This document shows, piece by piece, positions 8,594 to 18,400 of a stretch of 64,000 nucleotides of DNA (its first letter is position 1; each line of letters begins with the position of its first letter). A model generated the notes under the pieces. The model was not told where the DNA came from. It did not search any database and worked only from the letters and a program-made list of their open reading frames with translations. The position numbers and the translations under genes are program-made. The DNA lies in assembly GCA_023663805.1 (NCBI GenBank), contig JAMPGR010000001.1, forward strand, positions 522,632 through 586,631. Direction: 5' to 3'. Source of the stretch: Clostridium sp. (GTDB lineage: Bacteria > Bacteroidota > Bacteroidia > Bacteroidales > Muribaculaceae).

Positions 8594-9605
8594 TCACTGC
8601 GGCGTCAGGACGAGGGTCGCGGAGTTGAACTCCGACGAGGTGTCGGGGAGTCTGGACATTGCGCGACAGAGCCTCGAGGGCCTCGGGGGTCGCGGTGTAT
8701 CCTTCGGGGAGGTCGAGGGTGATGTTGAAGCGTTCGTTGGCCGGGACGCCTACGACGGCGTTGATCGTCCGCTCGCGGTCCTCGCCTGTCAGACTGGTCG
8801 TCAGGCCGATGAAGTTTCCGATATTGACGACTATACGGTTGCCGGCGCGGGAGACAACGCCCGGAACGACAGCCGAAACCTCGAACTCGAGTTTCGGCTC
8901 GGCCGGTCATGTCGACGACCCGGTCATACTGGTTTTTCATAAAGCCTTCGGCAGTGACATCGACGGTCGCTCTGACCGATTCGGCGTCGATGTCGTCGGG
9001 CATCGATATCGAGACCGTGTTTGTCGCGCTGTTGTCTTTGGCGCGGGTCTTCGGCAGGCGGCTGTACTGGCTCGAGAACGAGGCGGCGCGGTTGGTCGCC
9101 GGATTGGGATATTCGATCGACCATTCGCCGGCGAACGTAGCCGACAGTGTTCCGGGAAGATATGACTCGTCGGAATTCAGAACGTAGTAGCGGTCGCCGA
9201 TACGTCCGCAGTAGGCCGGGTCCTTGTGGGTCGCCTCATATGTTATTTTCGCTTTGTCGCCCGGTTTTTTCAGGGGAGTTGTGACCAGGCATGCCTTCGA
9301 GTCTGAGTAGAACACATCCTTGAGGTATGAGCCGTAGGTCTTTTCCCCGCCGGAGACTTTGTCGAGAGAGAGATGTCGTCGTTGTAGTATATGAATGTGA
9401 CGGCTTTCGCGTCCGGGCGCCGCGAACTGAGGTTGATTTCGGTTGTCTGGCGGATTTTTTCGACAGCGTCGCGGTTTTTGTTCGGCACGAGATGGTAGGT
9501 CGAGACCATCCGGTCGATGACGACTTTGTCGGGAGGCGGAGTCTCGCCCGACAGGGGGAGGATGGCCGCCAGTATCAACAGTATGGAGAAGAGGAGTTTG
9601 TTCAT
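8594..9605 (-). pseudogene. Frameshifted DUF3857-like secreted protein
   Basis: Reading from ATG 9605, a signal peptide (MNKLLFSILLILAAILPLSG) leads into a beta-rich domain resembling DUF3857 (YHLVPNKNRDAVEKIR, AVTFIYYNDD). Three frame changes are needed to keep a sensible protein: at a five-fold GA repeat (9364-9373), near 8901-8906, and at a G4 run (8645-8648). With these corrected, the product runs for about 335 residues to a TGA at 8594, with later stretches such as KLEFEVSAVVPGVVSRAG and RFNITLDLPEGYTATP. DUF3857 proteins usually also carry a transglutaminase core, and none is visible here. The gene is either a true pseudogene or is hit by sequencing errors, since two of the three sites are slippage-prone repeats. 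Confidence 0.7.
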
Positions 9606-9617
9606 AAATGTTCGAAA

Positions 9618-10169
9618 TTAGAGTGTCGGTTCGAAGAAGAGATAGCGGAGAAGGGGAGCGACCATCAGGGCCTGCTTCAGGCGGTCCTGGCGGAGCAGGC
9701 CGATCAGTTCGCCGCGTGAGAGGATCCGGACGGCTACATCCTCGGTCCGGTCGAGATGCTGGGTTCCCTGGCGGGTTACACCTTCGGCGACGTAGCAGTA
9801 GGTCAGGTTGTTGGTCGTCGACGGATTTCCGGAGAGAACGGTCAGCAGGCGCCAGTTTCCGCCGCCGAATCCGCTCTCCTCCATCAGTTCGCGGCGGGCG
9901 GCGTCGAGATGGTGCTCTCCCGGTTCTACGACGCCGGCGCAGAGTTCGGTCCCGACCTCCCCGAGGCCGTGGCGATACTGCTCGATCATGACGAAATCCC
10001 CCTCCGCGGTGACGGCGATGACGTTGACCCAGTCGGGGTATTCGAGGACATAGAATTCGTCGTTTATCTGTCCGTTGGGGAGTTCGACGCGGTCACGCCG
10101 CGCTGTCAGCCAGGGGCGGCGTATCAGATACTCGGAGTCGAGGGTCTTCCATTTCTTTATTTCAGCCAT
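9618..10169 (-). CDS. NUDIX hydrolase (ADP-ribose pyrophosphatase-like)
   Basis: A 183-residue protein with a perfect NUDIX box at residues 79-101 (G-x5-E-x7-REL-x-EE-x-G-F, ending RRELMEESGF), which binds the metal ions used to cut nucleoside diphosphates linked to another group. The preceding EQYRHGLGEVGTEL resembles the substrate-side strand of ADP-sugar pyrophosphatases, so ADP-ribose or a related ADP/NDP-sugar is the likely substrate. That specificity is inferred. It lies 12 bases upstream of the decayed gene in the same direction. No signal peptide is seen, so it should be cytoplasmic. Confidence 0.9.
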   Translation of the reverse strand: MAEIKKWKTLDSEYLIRRPWLTARRDRVELPNGQINDEFYVLEYPDWVNVIAVTAEGDFVMIEQYRHGLGEVGTELCAGVVEPGEHHLDAARRELMEESGFGGGNWRLLTVLSGNPSTTNNLTYCYVAEGVTRQGTQHLDRTEDVAVRILSRGELIGLLRQDRLKQALMVAPLLRYLFFEPTL

Positions 10170-10208
10170 GATCTTTTTCGTTCGGTTGTTCTTGTTCTTT
10201 ATAGTTTC

Positions 10209-10247
10209 GGGCGCGGCCGTTCCCCTCCAGAGGGAAAGGTCGCGCCC
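10209..10247. terminator. Strong hairpin between GH18 and NUDIX genes
   Basis: A 16-pair stem with one G-T pair and one mismatch (GGGCGCG at 10209-10215 pairing with CGCGCCC at 10241-10247; inner TTCCC/GGGAA) closes a 7-base loop. It sits after the GH18 stop and before the NUDIX start on the minus strand. No T-run follows on that strand, so it may be a factor-dependent terminator or an mRNA end stabiliser. Confidence 0.45.
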
Positions 10248-10276
10248 CGCTCAAGAGTTTCTTCTTTTCCGGAGGG

Positions 10277-11341
10277 TTATTTCTCCCCCTTGTCGCCCAT
10301 CATATAGTCGGCGACGATCGTGCGGAGTTCACCCTGCTCGTTGTCGCAGGTGTATTCCCAGTACATCGCCCCGAGTATATCCTGGTCGAGGATATACTGA
10401 CATTTGATCTCGATCGAACGGGGGTCGTTGTAGCCGAGGACGAGTTCACCGTCGGCGTTCTCGATGTAGGGAACCTGGGCCTTTTCGTCCCAGACAATCT
10501 TGCAGCCGGGACGCACTTCGAGGTCCTTGTAGTCCATATAGTCGGGGTATTCCTTGAAGCCGCGGCCGTAGAAGGGGAGGCCGAGGGTCAGTTTATCCTT
10601 CGGAATGCCGGCGGCGAGGTGTGCCTTGAGGGCTTCGTCGGCCGAGAGTTTGCTGTGTTCCGAGGGGTAGAGGGGCGACTGGTGGTAGGGGACGGAGCCG
10701 ATGTCGTAAGACATGATGTTGATAAAGTCGACATAGGGGAGGATCGCCGGGAAGTCGTAGTATTCGGCGCTGCCGGGGGTCGCGAGCGTCAGCGACTTGT
10801 CGTCGCCGATGGCGGCGCGGATGTCGCGCATCAGAAGGGTATAGTTGTCGGTGTCTTCGGGCGAGGAGGAGATTCCGGCGCTCGAACTCGTCGGGTATTC
10901 CCAGTCGATGTCGACGCCGTCGAGGTTGAATTCCTTGATGACACGCTCGCAGTCGGCGGCGAACGCTGCGCGGTTGGCCGAGTCAGCGGCCATTTCGCTG
11001 AAGCGGCCGCTGCCCCATCCGCCGACCGAGAGGATTACCTTCAGGTCAGGGTTCTGCTCCTTCAGGGCGGAGATTTTATGGAGACGGTCGGGGTTGTCGA
11101 CGTTGATTCCGTTGAAGGTCTCGTTGACATGTCCGAACGCATAGTTTATATGGGTCATTGCCGTCGGGTCGGGCATAACGTCGCTGCCGGCCGTGACGTA
11201 GGCGACGACGATACGGCTGCGGGTCGAGTCGGCCTGCTGGTCGTCGGCGGCCGTGGAGTTTTTCGAATTGCAGGAGCCGAGCAGGAGCGATCCGGCGGCA
11301 ACTGCGGCGGCGCAGAGCGCCGCGAAGAGGGTCTTTTTCAT
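10277..11341 (-). CDS. Glycoside hydrolase family 18 lipoprotein (chitinase/endo-glycosidase-like)
   Basis: A 354-residue secreted lipoprotein (lipobox LGSC, Cys24) with a single GH18 TIM barrel. The diagnostic SVGGWG (residues 105-110) and catalytic DGVDIDWEYP (141-150, acid Glu148) are intact, followed by FINIMSYD and a C-terminal AMYWEYTCDNEQGELR. GH18 enzymes hydrolyse beta-1,4 N-acetylglucosamine links in chitin, peptidoglycan-like or N-glycan substrates. Which one cannot be told here. The protein is probably held on the periplasmic face or cell surface. It has its own promoter-like element and is followed by a hairpin, so it is likely monocistronic. Confidence 0.92.
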   Translation of the reverse strand: MKKTLFAALCAAAVAAGSLLLGSCNSKNSTAADDQQADSTRSRIVVAYVTAGSDVMPDPTAMTHINYAFGHVNETFNGINVDNPDRLHKISALKEQNPDLKVILSVGGWGSGRFSEMAADSANRAAFAADCERVIKEFNLDGVDIDWEYPTSSSAGISSSPEDTDNYTLLMRDIRAAIGDDKSLTLATPGSAEYYDFPAILPYVDFINIMSYDIGSVPYHQSPLYPSEHSKLSADEALKAHLAAGIPKDKLTLGLPFYGRGFKEYPDYMDYKDLEVRPGCKIVWDEKAQVPYIENADGELVLGYNDPRSIEIKCQYILDQDILGAMYWEYTCDNEQGELRTIVADYMMGDKGEK

Positions 11342-11396
11342 GAATCGGGTTATATCGGTTATGTTGATGTAATGTCGTTTTGTCGATATCTGCGGG

Positions 11397-11427
11397 CAAA
11401 GATAAGACGAAAAAGCGGATTCCGCAA
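11397..11427 (-). promoter_or_regulatory. Promoter of the GH18 gene
   Basis: The minus strand carries TATCTTTG (11397-11404, -7 box) with ATTG 20 bases upstream, a near match to the Bacteroidota consensus, 56 bases before the GH18 start. Confidence 0.5.
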
Positions 11428-11467
11428 TATCCCGGGCTATCTTTTCGCTGCAGATATGCCGGCTGGG

Positions 11468-12925
11468 TCAGTTCCGGGCGAACTCGACCGCGGGTTTCGG
11501 AGCCGCGGCGCGGTGGCGCACCTTGAATCCGACCCAGGCGAAGAGAACCGAGAGAACGGGGCTCAGGATGTTGAAGATACAGCAGGGGAGATAGGTCAGG
11601 GTCGCGACGCCGAGGACGGTCGCCTGGGTGACGCCGCAGGAGTTCCAGGGGATCAGGACCGAGGTGACCGAGACCGAGTCTTCGAGCGAGCGGCTCAGCA
11701 TTTCGTCGGCGAGACCCTGGCGGCGGTAGGTCGAGCGGTAGATGTTTCCGCCGATGATGATCGAGAGATACTGGTCGCCGGTGCAGCTGTTGAGAAACAG
11801 GCCGCTGGCAACCGTCGCGCCGACCAGCGAGCGGGGGCGGCGGAGCATGCGGGTGAACGTCCGGGTCATCGAACCGAGCATTCCGCTGCCAATCATGACT
11901 CCTCCGAAGATCATCGCGCAGAGAATCAGCGCGATCGTCGGCATCATCCCGACGATTCCCGAGGTCTCGGTCAACTGGTCGAGGGTCGCGTTGCCTGATC
12001 CGACCGAGGTTCCGCTGACGAGCAGGCCGACGGCTCCTGTCGCTCCGCCGGCGATGCCGGGCTGGAAGATGAAGGTCGCGGCGAGTCCGGCGAGGGCTCC
12101 GACGGCGAGGGTGACGGTCGACGGAAGGCGCAGGATAATCATCAGCAGCGTCAGCGCCGGGACGGCGAGAAGCCAGGGGGAGAGGTTGAACGAGGCGGAG
12201 AGGGCGTCGGTCAGCGCTGCGGCGTCGGCCGGGGCGTCCTGTCTCGAGAAGAGCCCGACGGCGAGGAAGACGACGAGGGCGACGGCCATCGCCGGGACCG
12301 ACGTGTACATCAGGAAACGGATGTGGCGGAACAGGTCGAGGCCGCAGGAAGAGGCCGCCAGGACTGTTGTGTCGCTAAGCGGGGATACCTTGTCGCCGAA
12401 ATATGCTCCGGAGATGATCGCTCCGGCAACCCACGCCGGGCTGTAGCCCATCAGTTGGCCGATTCCGATAAAGGCGACGCCGATCGTCGCGATTGTCGTC
12501 CAGGAACTTCCGGTCAGGACCGAGACGACGGCGCAGACGGCGCAGGCCGTGACGAGAAAGAATGTCGGGTCGAGAAACTGCAGTCCCCCCTTGATCATCA
12601 TCGGGACGACGCCGGATGTCATCCAGGTTGTCGAGAGCATGGCTATCAGAACGAGCAGAAGTATGGCGGGACAAATCTGGCGGGCACTTTTGACAAGGCC
12701 GAGGCGGACGAGTTTCGCCGGCCGCCGTGTTGTCGCGGCGGTCAGAGCGAGGGCGGCGCCGGCGGCGGCCAGCAGAGCCAGAGGAGAGTAGTCCTGAACG
12801 GCAGATGCCCCTTTCTGGACAATAATCGCCGTTAGTGCGGCGATCAGGAGGATAATCGGCATGAGCGAGACCGCGAGGGTCGGGGAGTCATGACGGCGAA
12901 GACGCTGAAGAATCGAGTTGTTCAA
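11468..12925 (-). CDS. NhaC-family Na+/H+ antiporter-type permease
   Basis: A 485-residue polytopic membrane protein with about a dozen hydrophobic segments. Landmarks such as GSSWTTIATIGVAFIGIG, AGAIISGAYFGDKVSPLSDT, LFLNSCTGDQYLSIIIGG and SLEDSVSVTSVLIPWNSCG are those of the NhaC/ion-transporter superfamily, in which the conserved polar residues line the substrate path. The family includes Na+/H+ and malate/lactate exchangers, so the exact ion or substrate is not certain. The gene is transcribed separately: about 126 bases separate it from the GH18 gene downstream, and a promoter-like box lies about 85 bases upstream. Confidence 0.9.
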   Translation of the reverse strand: MNNSILQRLRRHDSPTLAVSLMPIILLIAALTAIIVQKGASAVQDYSPLALLAAAGAALALTAATTRRPAKLVRLGLVKSARQICPAILLLVLIAMLSTTWMTSGVVPMMIKGGLQFLDPTFFLVTACAVCAVVSVLTGSSWTTIATIGVAFIGIGQLMGYSPAWVAGAIISGAYFGDKVSPLSDTTVLAASSCGLDLFRHIRFLMYTSVPAMAVALVVFLAVGLFSRQDAPADAAALTDALSASFNLSPWLLAVPALTLLMIILRLPSTVTLAVGALAGLAATFIFQPGIAGGATGAVGLLVSGTSVGSGNATLDQLTETSGIVGMMPTIALILCAMIFGGVMIGSGMLGSMTRTFTRMLRRPRSLVGATVASGLFLNSCTGDQYLSIIIGGNIYRSTYRRQGLADEMLSRSLEDSVSVTSVLIPWNSCGVTQATVLGVATLTYLPCCIFNILSPVLSVLFAWVGFKVRHRAAAPKPAVEFARN

Positions 12926-13009
12926 TATCGGGATTGTGTGTGTATGTCTGTTGATAACCTATCGGAATAAATCTGTGAATTTCGAAAGCATTCCTCTGCT
13001 TTCCGATTG

Positions 13010-13017
13010 CAAAGTTA
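13010..13017 (-). promoter_or_regulatory. Candidate -7 box for the NhaC-family gene
   Basis: Minus-strand TAACTTTG matches TAnnTTTG, 85 bases upstream of the start codon. No TTTG is present at the ideal -33 distance. Confidence 0.4.
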
Positions 13018-13055
13018 CACAAAAATCGCGATATTCTGTCCGGAATTTATTTATT

Positions 13056-13502
13056 TTAACTTTCGGCGAGGGCGCTGTTGTAGTAGCGAGGGTCGCCGGT
13101 CACCTCTTCTCCGATAAACGGGGGGATCTCGACCGGTTCATCGGGGGAGTTGAGCTCGATCTCGGCGAGGATCAGTCCGCGGTGGCGTCCGCCGAATTCG
13201 TCGATCTCCCATCGCCCGGCGATGTGGCGCGTTTTCGTCAGCAGGGCACTGACCGGGAGCGTTTCGAGCATTTCGCGGGCGTCGGCGACCGGAATCGGGT
13301 ATTCCCATTCGTGTCTGACCGCCCCGCGGGTCAGGCTCTTGACGGTCAGCCGCGCCTCGCGGCCGTCGATAATCCTGAGTCGGACGGTCGCTTCTTTGTC
13401 GCGCGAGATGTAGGCCTGTTCGAGGATGTGGCTTTCGGTTACGTAGGGTCGGAATCCCTCGGGGTCTGCGACGAGAAATTTCCGTTCGATTTCGTATGCC
13501 AT
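13056..13502 (-). CDS. CYTH domain protein (triphosphate tunnel metalloenzyme)
   Basis: A 148-residue single-domain protein beginning MAYEIERKFLV, which carries the ExExK signature of the CYTH superfamily at residues 4-8. Alternating charged strands (RLRIIDGREARLTVKS, EWEYPIPVADA, RWEIDEFGGRHRGLILAEIEL) supply the Arg/Lys/Glu side chains that fill the tunnel. Members hydrolyse inorganic tripolyphosphate, thiamine triphosphate or make cyclic AMP; short bacterial forms like this are mostly tripolyphosphatases, so that is the best guess. It lies nine bases downstream of the YeiH-family gene and is probably co-transcribed with it. Confidence 0.88.
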   Translation of the reverse strand: MAYEIERKFLVADPEGFRPYVTESHILEQAYISRDKEATVRLRIIDGREARLTVKSLTRGAVRHEWEYPIPVADAREMLETLPVSALLTKTRHIAGRWEIDEFGGRHRGLILAEIELNSPDEPVEIPPFIGEEVTGDPRYYNSALAES

Positions 13503-13511
13503 TATTTTGGT

Positions 13512-14543
13512 TTATAAGAAAAGTGGTGAGAAATATTTTGCGAGGGCCCATCCTCCGGCGATCAGCCAGACGTAGAGCAGTCCGGCCAGAAGGAACGGTT
13601 TCGCCCCGGCCTTGCGGAATTTGTCGATGCTGGTCTCGGCGCCGAGGGCGGCCATCGCCATCGTCAGCAGGAAGGTGTCGATATAGTTTATGACATCGAC
13701 TGCCTGCCCGGGGAGCAGGTCGAAGGAGTTGAAACCGATGACGGCGAGGAATCCGAGGGCAAACCAGGGTATGGCAACCTTTCCGCCGCCGGCTGTGCTG
13801 CTGTCGCGACGCGAGCGGCGTGCGACGCTCCAGCCGAGAATAATCAGGACCGGGACGAGGAGCATGACGCGGATCATCTTGACGATAATCGCCGTGTTTG
13901 ATATCTCTGTCCCCATGGCGTTTCCGGCGCCGACGGCGTGGGCGACCTCGTGAAGGGTCGATCCGGCGTAGATTCCCATCTCCTGTGGACTCAGTCCGGT
14001 TATTCCGGCCCGGTATGCGATAGGGTACAGGAACATCGAGATGGTCCCGAAGATGACGACGGTCGCGACGGCGACTGCGGTTTTGTAGGGCTGGGTCCGG
14101 ATTGTCGATTCGGCGCCAAGGACGGCGGCGGCTCCGCATATACCGCTGCCGACCGAGGTCAGCAGTGCCAGGTCGCGGTCCATCTTCAGCAGGCGTCCGA
14201 GCCATACACCCCCGATGATTGTCACGGCAACGACAACGGCGTCGATGACGATTCCGGCGAGGCCTACGTCGGCGATGTCCTGGAACGTCAGGCGGAAGCC
14301 GTAGAGGATAATGCCGAGGCGAAGGATTTTTTTCGAGCAGAACTGGATTCCCGGCACCCATGTCTCGGGGAGGTGGTTTCGGAGGGAGTTGGCATATAGC
14401 ATGCCGAGGATAATGCCGATAATCATCGGGCTGAACGACAGTCGCTGGAATATCTCGGCGCCGCCGATGTAGAACGCCGCGCAGGAGAAGAGCCCTATTA
14501 GTAGCACCCCGTGCAGCATGCTTGCTTTTTTCTCTGTTATCAT
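13512..14543 (-). CDS. YeiH/UPF0324 family putative sulfate exporter
   Basis: A 343-residue membrane protein with about ten hydrophobic segments. The conserved glycine-rich stretches GIILGMLYANSLR, SVGSGICGAAAVLGAE and AGSTLHEVAHAVGAGNAMG identify the YeiH/UPF0324 (PSE) family. Some members are linked to sulfite or taurine-derived sulfonate export, but function is not established for most. It begins an apparent two-gene unit with the CYTH protein (9-base gap). No clear TAnnTTTG promoter was seen upstream. Confidence 0.88.
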   Translation of the reverse strand: MITEKKASMLHGVLLIGLFSCAAFYIGGAEIFQRLSFSPMIIGIILGMLYANSLRNHLPETWVPGIQFCSKKILRLGIILYGFRLTFQDIADVGLAGIVIDAVVVAVTIIGGVWLGRLLKMDRDLALLTSVGSGICGAAAVLGAESTIRTQPYKTAVAVATVVIFGTISMFLYPIAYRAGITGLSPQEMGIYAGSTLHEVAHAVGAGNAMGTEISNTAIIVKMIRVMLLVPVLIILGWSVARRSRRDSSTAGGGKVAIPWFALGFLAVIGFNSFDLLPGQAVDVINYIDTFLLTMAMAALGAETSIDKFRKAGAKPFLLAGLLYVWLIAGGWALAKYFSPLFL

Positions 14544-14655
14544 AAAGTGTTATTTATATAAGTATATAGACTGAACCTGATGGATGAAAGTTACCTCAGT
14601 GCGCAGATTTTGGGTTAACGAAAAATTAGGAACGGAGTCTTACCCTCCTTACTAC

Positions 14656-15015
14656 CTAATGGAGACAGTAAAATATGAATCCTCCAAAAAACATATATCC
14701 TAAAGATACGACAAGTATTTCTGAAAAAATACCGCCACAATCTACATACTCATACTTTTCATGGCCGTTTATGACCTGTTTGTATCTCCCTTTGCGAAGA
14801 TAATGGCATATCAACGCTAAAGTGATAGTGACAGGTATTGACAATACAATGATTGGAGTAAATTTAACGAAAGTGCATATAATTAAGTAACTACCCATGG
14901 TGATTACACTAGCCATCGCAAAAATAAAAATGAATGTCGAGAACAATGCACCGCCATTGGTCTCTATTGGATCACTCATGTAATGCCAATAAATCACGTA
15001 AAAAAACTTGTCCAT
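14656..15015 (-). CDS. Small membrane protein, paralogue 1 downstream of RHS toxin (putative immunity)
   Basis: A 119-residue protein with three or four hydrophobic segments (about residues 24-49, 52-70 and 97-118). It shares MDKxFYVIYWHYMSD, an ETNG motif and YLRKGRYKxVINxHEKY with the next gene, so the two are duplicates. I recognise no named family. Placement directly downstream of an RHS protein with a hydrophobic C-terminal tail suggests an immunity protein that sits in the inner membrane. This is inference from context. An in-frame ATG at residue 13 is a possible alternative start, but conservation of the first residues in both copies favours the longer form. Confidence 0.72.
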   Translation of the reverse strand: MDKFFYVIYWHYMSDPIETNGGALFSTFIFIFAMASVITMGSYLIICTFVKFTPIIVLSIPVTITLALICHYLRKGRYKQVINGHEKYEYVDCGGIFSEILVVSLGYMFFGGFIFYCLH

Positions 15016-15054
15016 ATTGTATTATACTCTCGGTACTGATTTCATCCGTTATAT

Positions 15055-15414
15055 TCAGAACTGACTGCATAAGATATATATACATATATACATATAGCCT
15101 AAACATGCAATAAACAATGTTGTAATAACCCGCCATCGTTTTATTTTTCCATATTTCTCATGGTTGTTGATGACTTTTTTGTATCGACCTTTCCTTAGAT
15201 AATAGAATAACATAATGACTAGAAAAATGAAAGAAGGCAAGAAGAAAGACAAATACCCTACATTTACAAATAATCCCAAAAGCAATGTGCTGCCAAAGTT
15301 TATCGTTAAAGCAAAACTAGTAAGGAGTTGGAATGTTGCGTATAATGCGCTTCCATTTGTTTCATATTTGTCACTCATATAATGCCAGTAAATCACGTAA
15401 AAAATTTTATCCAT
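15055..15414 (-). CDS. Small membrane protein, paralogue 2 downstream of RHS toxin (putative immunity)
   Basis: A 119-residue multispanning protein, same length as its neighbour and sharing its first 15 residues almost exactly (MDKIFYVIYWHYMSD) and the cytoplasmic YYLRKGRYKKVINNHEKY loop. The membrane segments themselves are much more diverged between the copies. That pattern, constant loops with variable membrane cores, fits immunity proteins that recognise different membrane-inserting toxins. The gene starts seven bases after the RHS stop codon, consistent with tight co-expression. Confidence 0.75.
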   Translation of the reverse strand: MDKIFYVIYWHYMSDKYETNGSALYATFQLLTSFALTINFGSTLLLGLFVNVGYLSFFLPSFIFLVIMLFYYLRKGRYKKVINNHEKYGKIKRWRVITTLFIACLGYMYICIYILCSQF

Positions 15415-15420
15415 ATTACG

Positions 15421-18400
15421 TTAGCGTTTTTGGGTGTTATAATCTAATCCGAATCCATCAGTATATATATCTGTCAGCATATATACAAGCGAAATTCCAA
15501 GCATTATAGGGGCTGCCGGACCGGATGCAGCAGCGGTTAATAAGCATAAGGTTACATCAAGAGCGTATTTGGCGTATACTCTTGTGTCTTGGCCACCATC
15601 CTTATAGTATTTCACTCCATCACATAAGGTGCTGGCAATGGTTAGACCGGCAAACACACGTCCCATCCATTTTGTGTAGTTCATATATCCGTTTAGTCCT
15701 CCGGTGGATTTCCCCCCATTCGTGGCATATTCCAGCAAGGATTGTTTCATCCCATTGCCAAAACCTGCCGACGAACTGATCGTTCCCACTACGCTGACTT
15801 TATATCCACTTCCAAAATATCGAGAAAGTGTGGATCCCAAATAATATAGACTTTTCATGGATCCGTCCAGACTAATGAAGTATTCTCCTGAGGCTCTATC
15901 CAGATGGATAAAGTAATCAGCGGAATAACCTGGTTTTAACGATTCATTATATCGGGAATACAGATCGGCAACGGCATCGCCATAACTTTCGTATAACCCA
16001 GTGGGATCGCTGTATAGTATTGGGTTTCCTGAACAATAGGCATATGGAGACACATCTCTGGATAGTTCTGCCAAAATATCGGGGGCCGTAAACCGACATT
16101 TCTGCGGTTCGTAGAGCCTTGTTTCCAGATTGTAGATGTTAATGCCGTATGATGTGTACAGTTCCTTCGAAAGATACTTTCTTCGATTTTCCGGCGAACT
16201 GATGCCTTCGGCCCAAGGCAGTCCAAACGGATAGTAGTGTGTCGCCTGGCAGATACGGCCATCAGCAACCACACCTCTGATGTTACCTTGTACATCACGG
16301 CAATACGCATATATCGTGTCGTTTTTGAAGTATCCGACGTTGTACTCCAGACGTTCACAAGAATCGTCAGACCATAATTGATTGCCGATATATCTGCGTC
16401 TTTCGGGGAGCCTCAGCAGAGGACGATAGGGTGGCCATACCTGAAATGCTGATCCGGCGAGGGGGGTTAAGGGAGTATATACAGGCTGGATGTCCTTTAT
16501 TTCCTCAGTTTCAAGAAGGTGTCCTTCAGCGTCATACGTAAAACCATAACGCTTGATGTTGTTGATATATATTTCGGATGGCAATCCAATTACATTATAT
16601 TTTATTGCTGTTATATTCTGGTTTAGGTCGCGGACAAGATTCCCGTTGGAGTCATATTCCAACTCAGTTTCGGAATCTGCACCATCAACAAAATCCGAAG
16701 AGTTCTCAAGTGTTACATTCTCCGCATCATCCGTTATTTTCGTTAGGAAATTGCCATCATAATTCATCGTCAAATCATCTACAACCCCAAAACGCCCGGT
16801 AGCGACGGGTCCGTAGCGCATGATCCTGGTTATATTCGAGGACTCATCGTAGGAATATTCTGTCGAATAGTTTCTGGGGGTTCCGTCATTGTATGAAACG
16901 GCTTTAACCAGACGGTTATATCCGTCATAAACATAATTATAAGCCTGTCTGAATGACCCGACACGCCATGATGTCCGTGAGATATTCCCATTATAGCAAG
17001 GGTTGTCAGACCCGGATGTATATTGCAAAGATTGCTCAAAGGGCGTTGACCAGATTTCCCTGAGAGTCCCATCCTCATTGTAATTATAATACACCGGATC
17101 CTCATTGCTGACCACGCTCTTCTCAACTCTTCCCAGTGCGTCATAATGATTCCATTCCAAATCAATCGGAGCGTTGCCATTAACTGATATTTTCCGTGAT
17201 ATCGGACGACAATAATGATCATAACCGGTATACACGGCTTCTGTTGTTGACCCATTGCCGCGCGTAACATTGGTTGTATACTTGGTTATGTTTCCATCAA
17301 TGGAATACTCCGACAGAAATTCCGAAACCGCCCCGTCATATGAACAAGTCATTTTGCGTATTGGTCTGTCTTCCGAATCATAACATATCATTGATGTTTC
17401 ATACTCTCCTGTTGGTCCGTCTGCGTCAAGTATAGCTACAAGCGTTCCCGTTAACAAGCTTCTCCTTCCGGACGGTATTGTTCCTGAGTTTGCTTTTAGA
17501 TCTCTGAATCTCGGTGTATTCAAGAAATCGTAGTCGTCGTAATAGTTTACCTTAAGAAGCCTGACATTTTGCAGGATCGGTTGCCATAAGTATCCACAAC
17601 TGTCGGTGTTTCCCCGGTTTATGGGCCGGTTCCCCCGATATTCTGACATCGCCCACGATCCGGCACTTGCCATCCAACTGATATCGGCGTTGTCACACAA
17701 TCCGGTGACGGTCGGCGCTCCGGCGTGATTGTAAACCCTGAAGGTCATCTCATTCCTTTTACGTTGCTCGCCGTCCTGACTCAACACCAGATTTCGAGCG
17801 GCATCGTAGATGTATGTCGTAGGGTCACAACCGGGAAGTTTCTTCGATGTCATCAGGAGTGAGTCGTTATATGTGTATACGTAGCAATAATAGCTTAATG
17901 CATCGGCCGATATATCGATATGCCCATCGGAATCGGCAGAACTGTTGAACGTCGAAGTCAGAGAGGGGGGCAGGACATACTGTAATTGCCCGACATCATT
18001 GTATACATAATAGGTGTCTATATGTTTTGTTCCGTCGGATTTGCGGTCAAGGACTTTTCTGCTTCTGAAATCATAGAACGACATAACAATGTGACCATCT
18101 TCATCTGTTTCTTCATCAATAGCGTACTGCCCTTCGACCGCATTGGTCAAGCGGATCGGATTATCCGATAATCCTGTCGCTACCGATGTCAGACAGTTAT
18201 ACAAACTGTTCGAGGAGGAATTGAACCGTCGTCTATGTTTTGCGGGGTGTTCAACCCTGTTTTCGTCAGGCTGAGTGATATCGCAGTCATATGTTGAAGA
18301 TCCGTTGTAGAATATCGATGTTGGTTCGATATTGTCAGTCTCTGATGGGAGTTTGTTCCCTTGATATGGACGATAGAGGTTGACCGGACGACCGAGAGCA

